Below, in pieces: positions 52,601-60,996 of a stretch of 64,000 bases of DNA (positions within the stretch are counted from its first letter, which is position 1; the number at the start of each line of letters is the position of its first letter). The notes under the pieces were generated by a model. That model did no database searches and had not been told where the DNA came from. It saw only the letters and a program-made list of their open reading frames with translations. The stretch covers positions 1,058,501-1,122,500 of the forward strand of contig NZ_CP011071.1 in NCBI RefSeq assembly GCF_000963865.1, written 5' to 3'. The stretch is from Flagellimonas lutaonensis (GTDB lineage Bacteria; Bacteroidota; Bacteroidia; Flavobacteriales; Flavobacteriaceae). A program made the translations under genes and the position numbers.

Positions 52601-52932
52601 TACCTTTTGCCGCACCGATGCAGGTTTCGCCAATCATGGCTTTCACCGTACACGATTTTGATGGCGACGGACAAGACGAAATCCTTGCCGGGGGCAACTA
52701 TTTTGGGGTTAAGCCCTATCAAGGCAGGTTCGACAGTTTTCCCGGTGCGTTGATAGAAAGTGAAAATGATGTAATTTTGGGCAGTCAAATCGGGCTTGAT
52801 TTCACCCAAAAGTCCGTTCGGCACCTAACCATCTTAGAACGGGGCAATAAAAAATTTCTTCTTGTAACCTATAACAACGACAGAGCAGAAGTTTACGAAT
52901 TCAACAACAAAAACAATGAAGATGAAAAGTAA
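49672..52932 (+). CDS. FG-GAP/VCBS repeat lipoprotein with ASPIC/UnbV domain, copy 3
   Basis: 1086 residues, the third tandem paralogue. Lipobox CFLMMVAC with lipid Cys17; the opening [46 protein letters not shown] is close to copy 1. FG-GAP calcium loops, the ASPIC/UnbV core ([20 protein letters not shown] ... [13 protein letters not shown]), and a second propeller with the closing [22 protein letters not shown] line are all present. It begins 8 bases inside the end of copy 2 and overlaps the haloperoxidase gene start by 17 bases. The line [14 protein letters not shown] parallels NDFEYKPQFSRLDA in copy 2 and NNFEISTQLGRLDA in copy 1, a shared family C-terminus. Role unknown. Confidence 0.88.
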   Translation: [1086 protein letters not shown]

Positions 52933-54268
52933 CGTAATCTTACTATTCGGAATATTTATTCTGATGGCCTCATGTGAAAAAAATGAGCCTATCACAATTT
53001 CACCTGAAGATTACCATGCATCGGTCGATAAGGTTACCGAGGTAATGGTACATGATATCTTCTCTCCACCTGTGGCCAGTAGAATCTACGCTTACCCAAA
53101 CATTGCCGCCTACGAGATTTTAGCTTTGAAAGATAATCGGTACAACTCGTTGGCAGGGCAGGTCAGCGAGCTTACCCCTATTCCCCAACCCCCTGGTCCA
53201 GTGAACATCAATACGGAACTGGCAGCTCTTGTCGCCCATATCGACGTGAGCCGTAGATTGATTTTTTCCGAGGATAAGATAAAGGCCTTCCGTGACAGCC
53301 TTTATGATATTTGGCAGAATCAAAATCCGAAAGTATTTGAAGCTTCGCGTGACTATGGCCTTCAAGTGGCCGAGCACATAGCGGCTTGGATGGATGGGGA
53401 CAACTACAAACAGACCCGTACCATGCCAAAGTTCACCGTTGATTCAGAAGACCCATCGAGATGGCAGCCCACACCACCGGCCTACATGAACGGTATTGAG
53501 CCCCATTGGAACAAAATCAGGCCTTTCGTCATCGATTCGGCTTCGCAGTTTCGACCAACGCCTCCGCCACCTTTTTCAATGGAGGAAGGTTCTGACTTCT
53601 ACAAAGAGGTCAAAGAGGTGTACGATATCAGCAAAGAGATCACCGCAAAGGGCGATGAATCGGAAGAAGTGGCCATCGCGCAGTTTTGGGACTGCAACCC
53701 CTATGTTTCGGTAACGCGCGGACACCTTATGTTCGCTACCAAAAAGATAACACCCGGTGCCCATTGGATCGGCATTACCAAAATTGCCAGTAGAAAAACA
53801 AATGCAGATTTTGCAGAAACTGTGCACGCCTACACGAAAACCTCTATCGCCATAGCCGATGCCTTTATCAGTTGTTGGGACGAAAAATACCGCAGCAACC
53901 TCATTCGGCCCGAGACCCTTATCAACGTACACATAGATGATAGTTGGGAGCCCGTGCTACAGACCCCCCCCTTTCCGGAATACACCAGTGGCCACAGTGT
54001 TGTCTCGGGTGCGGCCGCTACGGCCCTGACCGAAATATTTGGCGATAATTTTGCCTTTGATGACGATACAGAAGTAGCCTACGGGTTACCCGTAAGATCC
54101 TTCAATTCGTTCAAAGAGGCCGCAGATGAAGCCGCTATCAGCAGAATGTATGGTGGCATACACTACAGGGCTGCCGTAGAGGTAGGGGTCAAGCAAGGTA
54201 GAGACCTCGGTAAATTTGTTGTGAACAACCTTAAAATGAAAAACGAGAAACAGGTTACCTCAAACTAA
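52916..54268 (+). CDS. Vanadium-dependent haloperoxidase/PAP2-like lipoprotein
   Basis: A 450-residue lipoprotein (lipobox ILMASC, lipid Cys20) of the vanadium haloperoxidase/acid phosphatase fold. All metal-oxyanion ligand positions are visible: K-x6-RP (Lys324, Arg331), SGH (358-360) in EYTSGHS, and SR-x5-H (Arg410, His416). Known members either oxidise halides with vanadate or act as phosphatases; sequence alone does not settle which. It is fourth of the six-gene run, starting 17 bases before the end of the third ASPIC gene; an ATG two codons later is also possible. Location is the periplasm or surface. Its repeated association with ASPIC proteins suggests a shared task (inference). Confidence 0.85.
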   Translation: MKMKSNVILLFGIFILMASCEKNEPITISPEDYHASVDKVTEVMVHDIFSPPVASRIYAYPNIAAYEILALKDNRYNSLAGQVSELTPIPQPPGPVNINTELAALVAHIDVSRRLIFSEDKIKAFRDSLYDIWQNQNPKVFEASRDYGLQVAEHIAAWMDGDNYKQTRTMPKFTVDSEDPSRWQPTPPAYMNGIEPHWNKIRPFVIDSASQFRPTPPPPFSMEEGSDFYKEVKEVYDISKEITAKGDESEEVAIAQFWDCNPYVSVTRGHLMFATKKITPGAHWIGITKIASRKTNADFAETVHAYTKTSIAIADAFISCWDEKYRSNLIRPETLINVHIDDSWEPVLQTPPFPEYTSGHSVVSGAAATALTEIFGDNFAFDDDTEVAYGLPVRSFNSFKEAADEAAISRMYGGIHYRAAVEVGVKQGRDLGKFVVNNLKMKNEKQVTSN

Positions 54269-54275
54269 GGGTGTT

Positions 54276-55178
54276 GTGAAAAAAATAAGCGCTGTCGTTG
54301 CCATTGTTATCATTGGTATATTGGTCGGGTATCTCTTTTTATGGCCCCAAGACTATCAAATACGTTTTAATGTCAACACGTTTCCGGGGGCCATCAACCA
54401 AACGCTTAAGGTATGGAACAAAAATCTTGACAACCCCGGCGAGATCGTTCAGGGCGCAACCATTGAGCAGCTTAGGCAGACCCTCACGTTTGGCGATTCA
54501 ACGCATATCTACAAATGGCGCATTAAACGATTGACCGATTCAACCTCAAGGGTCATAGTGAACATAAAAGACATGGACCACAGTCTGATGAACAAGATCA
54601 AGGTGCCCTTTATGGATACAGATTTTGAGAAAAGGTCACGAAAGACCGTGTTGGATTTCAGCGAGCTGCTGACCCAGCATATAGACCGGTTCAAGGTCAC
54701 CATTGTAGGTGAAAGTGAGGTGCCGACCACCTATGCCGCCTATGTCACCATAAAGACCACACAACACAAAAAGGCGGCAGGCATGATGGATAACCTTCCT
54801 TTGCTATCGAATGCAATGCTTGAACATGGAGTAGAACCTAACGGGCCACCACTAATTGAAGTGCTCGATTGGAACATGAAGACCGACAGTGTCACCTATA
54901 ATTTCTGTTTTCCGATCGTACGGTCAGAAAAACTACCCATCCATCCTGAAATAAAATATAAACGCGTTTTTTCAAAAAAAGCCTTGAAAGCCATCTACAA
55001 TGGCAACTACATCACCTCTGACAGGGCTTGGTACGCCCTTCTACATTATGCCAAAAAAAACAATATTGAGGTAGATCGCAAGCCGGTCGAGATCTTTTAC
55101 AACAACCCCAACACAGGGGGCGATGAGGTCAACTGGAAGGCCGAAATATTCATGCCCATAAAAGAAACTCATGAGTAA
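54276..55178 (+). CDS. Membrane-anchored SRPBCC/GyrI-like effector-binding protein
   Basis: A 300-residue protein with a single N-terminal membrane helix (about 4-25). The first half (26-150) resembles an SRPBCC ligand-binding domain. The second half, including PPLIEVLDWN, KALKAIYNGNYITSDRAWYALLHYAKKNN and VEIFYNNPNTGGDEVNWKAEIFMPI, matches the GyrI-like (AraC effector-binding) fold. Such anchored two-domain proteins occur in Bacteroidota and are uncharacterised; small-molecule binding is the best guess. The start is a GTG at 54276, seven bases after the haloperoxidase stop, and the 3' end overlaps the next gene by 8 bases. Confidence 0.72.
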   Translation: MKKISAVVAIVIIGILVGYLFLWPQDYQIRFNVNTFPGAINQTLKVWNKNLDNPGEIVQGATIEQLRQTLTFGDSTHIYKWRIKRLTDSTSRVIVNIKDMDHSLMNKIKVPFMDTDFEKRSRKTVLDFSELLTQHIDRFKVTIVGESEVPTTYAAYVTIKTTQHKKAAGMMDNLPLLSNAMLEHGVEPNGPPLIEVLDWNMKTDSVTYNFCFPIVRSEKLPIHPEIKYKRVFSKKALKAIYNGNYITSDRAWYALLHYAKKNNIEVDRKPVEIFYNNPNTGGDEVNWKAEIFMPIKETHE

Positions 55179-56034
55179 GACCCTACAGTTTCTCACCATT
55201 CTTTTTTTGCTCTCTTGTGGCCTGCAGGATTTCGGAAAACTTGAGTTTGTGGCCAAACTGCCCTCAAAGATGGATGAAAGTTCAGGGATTGCCGTTTTCA
55301 ATGATTCAACGATCTGGACCATCGAAGACAATGGAAATGCCGACAACATCTATCAGATCGACATTCAAGGAAACCTGTTGACCTCATTCGATGTCAAGGA
55401 TGCCAAAAACAACGATTGGGAAGATTTGGCAACCGACGGCGAAAAGAATGTCTATATCGGTGATTTTGGCAATAACAACAACAAACGAAAAGATTTGGTG
55501 ATCTACAAACTGCCAAATCCTGAAATTGAAAAAGGCGACCGTATTGATGCTGTGAAAATACGGTTCAAGTATCCTGAGCAAACGGCCTTTCCACCCTCCG
55601 CAGAAAAGCTTTTTTATGATGCCGAGGCGTTCTTTCACTATGGCGATTCGTTGTATATCATCACCAAAAACAGGTCAAGGCCTTTTAATGGAAAAGCAAT
55701 GGTATACCAAATACCCGACACAGAAGGCAACTACAAGGCCAAAAAAATAGGAAGCTTTGCCCCGTGCGAGGAAGAATTTAGCTGTGTGGTCACTTCGGCC
55801 GACATTTCAAAAGATGGTAAAAAGGTAGTGCTTTTGGGCTACGGCAAGCTATGGGTCTTTACCGACTTTGCGATGCCAGATTTCACAAAAGGAAAAATGA
55901 GAACCGTTGACCTGCAAACAGAATCCCAATTAGAGGCGGTGGCCTTTTTAAACGACAGCACCTTGTTGCTTACCGATGAAAGAGGCCCACATTCAGGTGG
56001 AAACATCTATCGTTTCAAACTGCCAAAAGATTAA
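55171..56034 (+). CDS. Propeller-like lipoprotein of unknown function
   Basis: A 287-residue lipoprotein (lipobox FLLSC, lipid Cys16). The remaining sequence shows recurring beta-strand lines of a propeller or SdiA-regulated-like fold: ESSGIAVFNDSTIWTIEDNGNADNIYQID, NNDWEDLATDGEKNVYIGDFGNN, and LEAVAFLNDSTLLLTDERG at the end. Such proteins are common in Bacteroidota without known function. It is the last of the six-gene run and ends 4 bases into the convergent metallophosphatase gene, so the two stops overlap. Start 55171 ATG overlaps the upstream gene by 8 bases. Confidence 0.72.
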   Translation: MSKTLQFLTILFLLSCGLQDFGKLEFVAKLPSKMDESSGIAVFNDSTIWTIEDNGNADNIYQIDIQGNLLTSFDVKDAKNNDWEDLATDGEKNVYIGDFGNNNNKRKDLVIYKLPNPEIEKGDRIDAVKIRFKYPEQTAFPPSAEKLFYDAEAFFHYGDSLYIITKNRSRPFNGKAMVYQIPDTEGNYKAKKIGSFAPCEEEFSCVVTSADISKDGKKVVLLGYGKLWVFTDFAMPDFTKGKMRTVDLQTESQLEAVAFLNDSTLLLTDERGPHSGGNIYRFKLPKD

Positions 56035-59000
56035 AACCCGAAACCAAGGCCAAACGAAAAACGCAGTCCGTCGCTACTGTTGAAAAGGCCTATGTTGGCT
56101 GACAAAACATCCGCTCCGTTCACAAAAAATCCACCCCCGAACGAATTGTGCCATTTGGTGGAGCTATCGTCGGGCAACCAAACACGGCCATAGTCGAACC
56201 CCCCATAGATACCTGGCGTAACGGGCAGCAGCCCAGTTCTTTGTTTTCTAAAACTATACCGAATATCGGTATTCTGAAAATAAGCAGTCTTTCCTGTAAA
56301 CCGCTGAAACCTAAACCCACGAAGACCGTTGTTGGCCCCGATACTTGCGCCTTGATAAAATTCAAAATCGTTGCCGATATTGAAATGCCCCTTGAACTTG
56401 GTGGCCAGCACCAAGCGCCCATCGGGGCTGATCTTATAGTTAAAGGATAGGCTCGGAACCACATAGCCGAACGACCTATCTGATTCGCTCACATTGGTTT
56501 TAAAACCACCGTTCAGTGAAAATGCCATGCCCATGGTGGGAAAAGCGTCGTTGTCGGTGTTCGAGTAACTATATTCTGCATCAAGTGCAAAAAATTCCTT
56601 CGAATTTTCCTGTTGGTTCTGTATAAAAAAAGTATTGATAAATCGGCCTTCAGTTTCTTCGACCTCAATTAATTCGTAACCAATGCCCAGCCTTATTTTG
56701 GAGCCTAAATGACCCCGCCAAACTAGTGCTGGGGCTATTTTGATAGTCTTAAGGCGTACTCTGTTAAAGTCTAGCCCCAGATCATCATCCAGATTATCCG
56801 TCTCATTTCCAAAACCAAAAAAATTGATTGCGAAATTGGGGCTTGTAAACTTTGTGGTAATTTCAAAGTTTATTTTTTCAAAAACATTCGCAAACTCACC
56901 GACATAGGACAGATCAAAACCGTTGGTTGCAAAATATACAGCTCCGTTAATCGTATGCTGCGAAGTGAAGGGATTCTGTCTAAAACCATTGTGGGTGTAT
57001 ATATCGGTAATGCCTATGCGAAAACCATCATCAGGGTTGAATCCCAGGGCCGGCAAAATCTGGTTATTGCTCGCCTTGATCTTGAGAAACTGATAGGTGT
57101 TCACATCATAATCATTGGTCTTGTGTATTTTGCCCCCAAAGGTCTCACCGTAGGTATTCTTTTTGTATTTATGGTCATAAACGTGTACAGCCCTTGATTT
57201 CTCGGCAATTTTGTACACATCATTGTTTTGGCCGCCAATCAGCCGCACTTTTATCTTTCCAGTGTTTCCTGACACCTCAAAGACATCATCATCATCAAGG
57301 CCGTACACCCACACCTCTTTGGTATATCGGGGGTCGTACACTTTATCAAAAAAAAGGTCTTTCAACTTTCCCTTTATTATCCTATAGGCCCTGACGCCCA
57401 ATTTTCCATCGGATAAGGGGGTGATCATAAAATGGTCGTCTTTGTCGGTACCGGTCACCACACTGTATTTGTTCAGGATCTTATAGTATTCCTTGGCGGT
57501 TTGTGCCAAGTTCTTTTTCCGGGCCAACAATATGCGCTTCAATTTGTCAACGGTCTCATCGCGTACCTCCTCCGGAAATTCTTGAAAAGCCCTATCGACA
57601 ACTGTTTCATCAATGTTTCTTTGGATGCATCTGGCCTGATCGATCCAATCGTCCATTGTGGTCTGCGAGAGCAGTGCCATGTCGAGCGCAAATGTCTTGG
57701 GTGATGAATTGAACCCCTTTACACTTCTTATTTCTTCATTAAAGCCCTCAAAAAGCTGCAATGATGGTATGGCCCTGGTACCAAAGGCCATCAATGCACC
57801 ATCGCCCATAATCGAATAGGCCTGGTCTCGATCACGGGGTATGGGCCTGAAAATTTTGTTTCCCTGGCCATCTTCAACCTGGGCCCACCTCCATTGGTCG
57901 TTATGGCGGTCCCAATCGCCTATCAACATATCGAAAAGCCGTGCCCGCACATATAGTTCTTCATCCAACTTAAAGTCCTCGTCTTTTCTGAGCTTCTCCA
58001 TAAAATCATCGGTACCCATGATTTTGTCGGCATGGCCCAGACTGGCCACTTCACCGTGCCCCTCTGAAAGGTGCTCTTCGATAATATAAAGTTCATCGCC
58101 AAAGGTATCATTGAAATCTTCCAATGCGGCCTGTTTGGGCACATAGTACAGTTTCGGGTTGGTATGGTAAATACCGACCGCATCAGACAAGGTGCCCACG
58201 GTAAGAGGCGCATAGGGGTGCGACCCGGTATAAAAATCGAGCAGAAGCGCTTCGGTATACGTATCTTCAAAATCGCCTACGATGTACCGATCCTTGAAGG
58301 CAATGGCCTGAAGGTATAGCTCGGCACTCTTTTTAAGGGCCCGCATTACAAATTGGCGACCGTCTTTATGCTCAAGGCGTAGTGATTTGGTTTGGTGGCC
58401 ACCCCCCTTGCGTACCGGTTTCAATCCTCCGTAAAGGGTGTCCAATCGAACAGTGGGCGCTTTTACCCTGGTGGCATAGTATTTACGGTACCGCTCGCCC
58501 CAAAGTGTTTTAAAAAAGTTCGATTTATCGACCTCTTCTTCTGTATAGATGGAAGTTGACACATATTTAGGAAAGTCTTCATGGCCTTTGAATCGAACAG
58601 TCTTGCGTTCAGGGGGCAACACTTGGGTACTGAACAACAACGCTTCATTGTTGCCCTCGACACCATAAAATTCGACCCAAGAAGAGCCATCCCCAAAAAC
58701 TTTCAAAATGGCATACCCTCTTTTTCCTGTAGAGAACCGGCTGCCGTTCAAAAGGCGTGCCGCTCCTTCTTTGGCCCCCGAACCACTTACAATTTGGGGG
58801 GTGTTCTCTTCAACAATGTACTGTAGGGTATGCTCATGGCCAGAGGCCAAAATCACGTTTTCTGAATACTGTGCCAAGGTCACCACACGTTTTTTGAGTT
58901 CATTGTAGCGTTTGTTCTGCATATCGGCAATCGAGGCCCCTGAGGTGCGCCGCAGTACATTGATCAAGGTGCCGAATCCCGGCAATGGGATCGTATGGCC

Positions 59001-59738
59001 TTTCGGATAAATGTGTTTTTCCAATGAATAATGGCCCCCATGCGGACCGTAAGAGAACATAGGATGGTGCATGGCGATCAGGGTGGTTCTGTCGCGGTTC
59101 TTTTTGATAAGGCTTTCGAGCTCTTCGAAAAATCGCTCTCGGTCTCTGATATCGCAATTGTCGTTGATGTCCGGCCTTTTGTTCCAATTGGTCAGATACC
59201 ACTCGGTGTCGATGGTAATGACCAAAATGTCATCACCGATCTTGAAATGCTCCATGGCGCATCCGTTCTCAGGAAAAAACACTTCTTTGCTATCGAGTTT
59301 TTCCTCAATATAGTTCTCTTGGCGTTTGAGACCGATCAGTCCTTCGGTGTACCAATCATGGTTGCCGGGAATAAAAACAGGTTTTCCCTTATAGTTCTCG
59401 AGAGTGGCCAACTGGGCATCTAAATGGCTCTTGGCCTCTATGTAAGCCTGGGTCGAATCTTTTTTATCAGGAAGCCCCGCGGGGTAGATGTTATCGCCCA
59501 AAAAAATGGCGGTACTGTTCTTGGGGGCTTCAGACAATCGCGACCTAAATTTCTTGAGTACCGGATTCATGCCACCAATAGGGGATTTCCCTGCATCGCC
59601 TATCAAATAAAAAGTATGCGCCACCTTCTTGTCAGGTGTGGCCCGGATGGCCGACTGAGCATCTGAATACTGCACCTTTTTTGTGGCGCAAGCCGATAAA
59701 AACAGTACAGATAATACAATAAGGCAGTTTTTTTTCAT
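56031..59738 (-). CDS. Metallophosphatase / kinase-like / Omp85-type barrel fusion lipoprotein
   Basis: A 1235-residue lipoprotein with lipid Cys17 (FLSAC). Residues about 40-310 are a calcineurin-like metallophosphatase with all motifs: GDAG (Asp48), GDN (81-83), GNHD (125-128), HH (224-225), GHEH (300-303). Residues about 430-760 hold a second, unrelated region with GDWDRHNDQW (607-616) and PIPRDRDQAY (632-641); this arrangement of an aspartate/histidine loop followed by a DxD recalls HipA, CotH and FAM20-type kinases, so it may be a kinase-like fold (inference). From about 900 to the end come beta-strands with GLRGFRFQRF and a final FSFGLGFGF, as in Omp85/surface-antigen barrels. Large Bacteroidota proteins of this build are undescribed. 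It is a single gene, convergent with the ASPIC run. Confidence 0.78.
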   Translation of the reverse strand: MKKNCLIVLSVLFLSACATKKVQYSDAQSAIRATPDKKVAHTFYLIGDAGKSPIGGMNPVLKKFRSRLSEAPKNSTAIFLGDNIYPAGLPDKKDSTQAYIEAKSHLDAQLATLENYKGKPVFIPGNHDWYTEGLIGLKRQENYIEEKLDSKEVFFPENGCAMEHFKIGDDILVITIDTEWYLTNWNKRPDINDNCDIRDRERFFEELESLIKKNRDRTTLIAMHHPMFSYGPHGGHYSLEKHIYPKGHTIPLPGFGTLINVLRRTSGASIADMQNKRYNELKKRVVTLAQYSENVILASGHEHTLQYIVEENTPQIVSGSGAKEGAARLLNGSRFSTGKRGYAILKVFGDGSSWVEFYGVEGNNEALLFSTQVLPPERKTVRFKGHEDFPKYVSTSIYTEEEVDKSNFFKTLWGERYRKYYATRVKAPTVRLDTLYGGLKPVRKGGGHQTKSLRLEHKDGRQFVMRALKKSAELYLQAIAFKDRYIVGDFEDTYTEALLLDFYTGSHPYAPLTVGTLSDAVGIYHTNPKLYYVPKQAALEDFNDTFGDELYIIEEHLSEGHGEVASLGHADKIMGTDDFMEKLRKDEDFKLDEELYVRARLFDMLIGDWDRHNDQWRWAQVEDGQGNKIFRPIPRDRDQAYSIMGDGALMAFGTRAIPSLQLFEGFNEEIRSVKGFNSSPKTFALDMALLSQTTMDDWIDQARCIQRNIDETVVDRAFQEFPEEVRDETVDKLKRILLARKKNLAQTAKEYYKILNKYSVVTGTDKDDHFMITPLSDGKLGVRAYRIIKGKLKDLFFDKVYDPRYTKEVWVYGLDDDDVFEVSGNTGKIKVRLIGGQNNDVYKIAEKSRAVHVYDHKYKKNTYGETFGGKIHKTNDYDVNTYQFLKIKASNNQILPALGFNPDDGFRIGITDIYTHNGFRQNPFTSQHTINGAVYFATNGFDLSYVGEFANVFEKINFEITTKFTSPNFAINFFGFGNETDNLDDDLGLDFNRVRLKTIKIAPALVWRGHLGSKIRLGIGYELIEVEETEGRFINTFFIQNQQENSKEFFALDAEYSYSNTDNDAFPTMGMAFSLNGGFKTNVSESDRSFGYVVPSLSFNYKISPDGRLVLATKFKGHFNIGNDFEFYQGASIGANNGLRGFRFQRFTGKTAYFQNTDIRYSFRKQRTGLLPVTPGIYGGFDYGRVWLPDDSSTKWHNSFGGGFFVNGADVLSANIGLFNSSDGLRFSFGLGFGF

Positions 59739-59790
59739 AACTGAATTGTTCGGGGCAATTTTTGTAATTTGTCAACTCTTAGCAACCTAT

Positions 59791-60984
59791 ATGTCAAGCA
59801 TAGTAGAAAAGACTGAAGCATTCGTAAGCGATTTATTGACCCACGAGCTTTCTGAAAAGTATCTCTACCACAACTTACGCCACACCCAGCGGGTAGTTAA
59901 AAATACGAAAGAATTGCTTGAACATTACGGGCTCAATGATTCGAAACAAGAGTTATTGCTTTTGGGTGCATGGTTGCACGATATCGGTTACACCAAGGGC
60001 CACACCAAGCATGAAGAAAAAAGCTGTGCCATTGCCGAGCGGTTTTTGACCGATCAACAATATGACAATGATAAGATTGCAGAAGTAAAAAAGCTCATCA
60101 TGGCCACCGAACGCCACTATGAGCCCCAAACCCTCGAAGAAGAGATTATACGTGATGCAGATGCCTCGCACTTGGGCTCAAAAAGCTATCTAGAAACATC
60201 TGAACTGCTCAGGGAAGAACTTTTTCTTTTGGGCATTGCCACATACTCGCAAAGTGAGTGGTGTGAAGAAAACATCAAAATGTTCAGAACAGAACACCGT
60301 TTCTATACCGATTATGCCAAAGAGCACTGGCAACCCCGAAAAGACAAGAACCTTCGAAAACTCATCAAGGCCAAAAAGGAGGAAAAGAAAATCAGGAAAA
60401 AGGAGGCCTTAAAGGCAAAGTTCAAGAGCGAAAGCCCCGATAGGGGCATTCAAACACTCTATCGCGTCACGCTTAGAAACCACCTGACATTAAGCGATAT
60501 CGCAGATACCAAGGCCAACATTCTTCTTTCGGTAAATGCCATTATTATCTCTCTGGCCTTGGCCAACCTCATACCCAAGCTCGACAACCCCTCAAACTCC
60601 TACTTGATCTACCCGACGGTGATTTTTATCTTGTTCAGCATCATTTCAATGGTACTTGCCGTATTGGCCACACGACCCAATGTTACCAGTGGTGAGTTTA
60701 CCCAAGAGGATGTGAAAAACAAAAAGGTAAATCTGTTGTTTTTTGGCAATTTCCACAAGATGCCGCTTGCCGACTACGAATGGGCCATAAAAGAAATGTT
60801 GAACGACCGAAACTATATTTATTCATCGTTGACCAAAGACCTTTATTTTTTGGGGTTGGTGCTAAACAGAAAATACAAACTGCTACGGTGGACCTACACC
60901 ATTTTTATGGTGGGCATGATTATCTCAGTCATTGCTTTCGCCATTGCATTTAAATACTTCGGCCCTGAACGATTGCCTCTCTAA
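59791..60984 (+). CDS. HD-domain phosphohydrolase with Pycsar-effector-type membrane domain
   Basis: A 397-residue protein. Residues 20-175 are an HD phosphohydrolase: His31, His63-Asp64 and Asp122/Asp124 are the metal ligands (HNLRH, WLHDIGYTKG, IRDADASHLG). A charged linker (180-215) leads to three membrane helices (about 244-262, 272-293, 366-388) with LSDIADTKANILLSVNAIIIS (from residue 234), the hallmark of the PycTM effector domain of Pycsar phage defence (PF18967/DUF5706 from memory). No nucleotide cyclase gene lies beside it, so this is probably a chromosomal relative and not a complete Pycsar system. Start chosen at 59791; the frame is open from 59683, but that would run through the upstream gene and a TAATTTG promoter-like box. 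The gene after it is convergent, 12 bases away. Confidence 0.82.
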   Translation: MSSIVEKTEAFVSDLLTHELSEKYLYHNLRHTQRVVKNTKELLEHYGLNDSKQELLLLGAWLHDIGYTKGHTKHEEKSCAIAERFLTDQQYDNDKIAEVKKLIMATERHYEPQTLEEEIIRDADASHLGSKSYLETSELLREELFLLGIATYSQSEWCEENIKMFRTEHRFYTDYAKEHWQPRKDKNLRKLIKAKKEEKKIRKKEALKAKFKSESPDRGIQTLYRVTLRNHLTLSDIADTKANILLSVNAIIISLALANLIPKLDNPSNSYLIYPTVIFILFSIISMVLAVLATRPNVTSGEFTQEDVKNKKVNLLFFGNFHKMPLADYEWAIKEMLNDRNYIYSSLTKDLYFLGLVLNRKYKLLRWTYTIFMVGMIISVIAFAIAFKYFGPERLPL

Positions 60985-60996
60985 AGGTCTTATACA

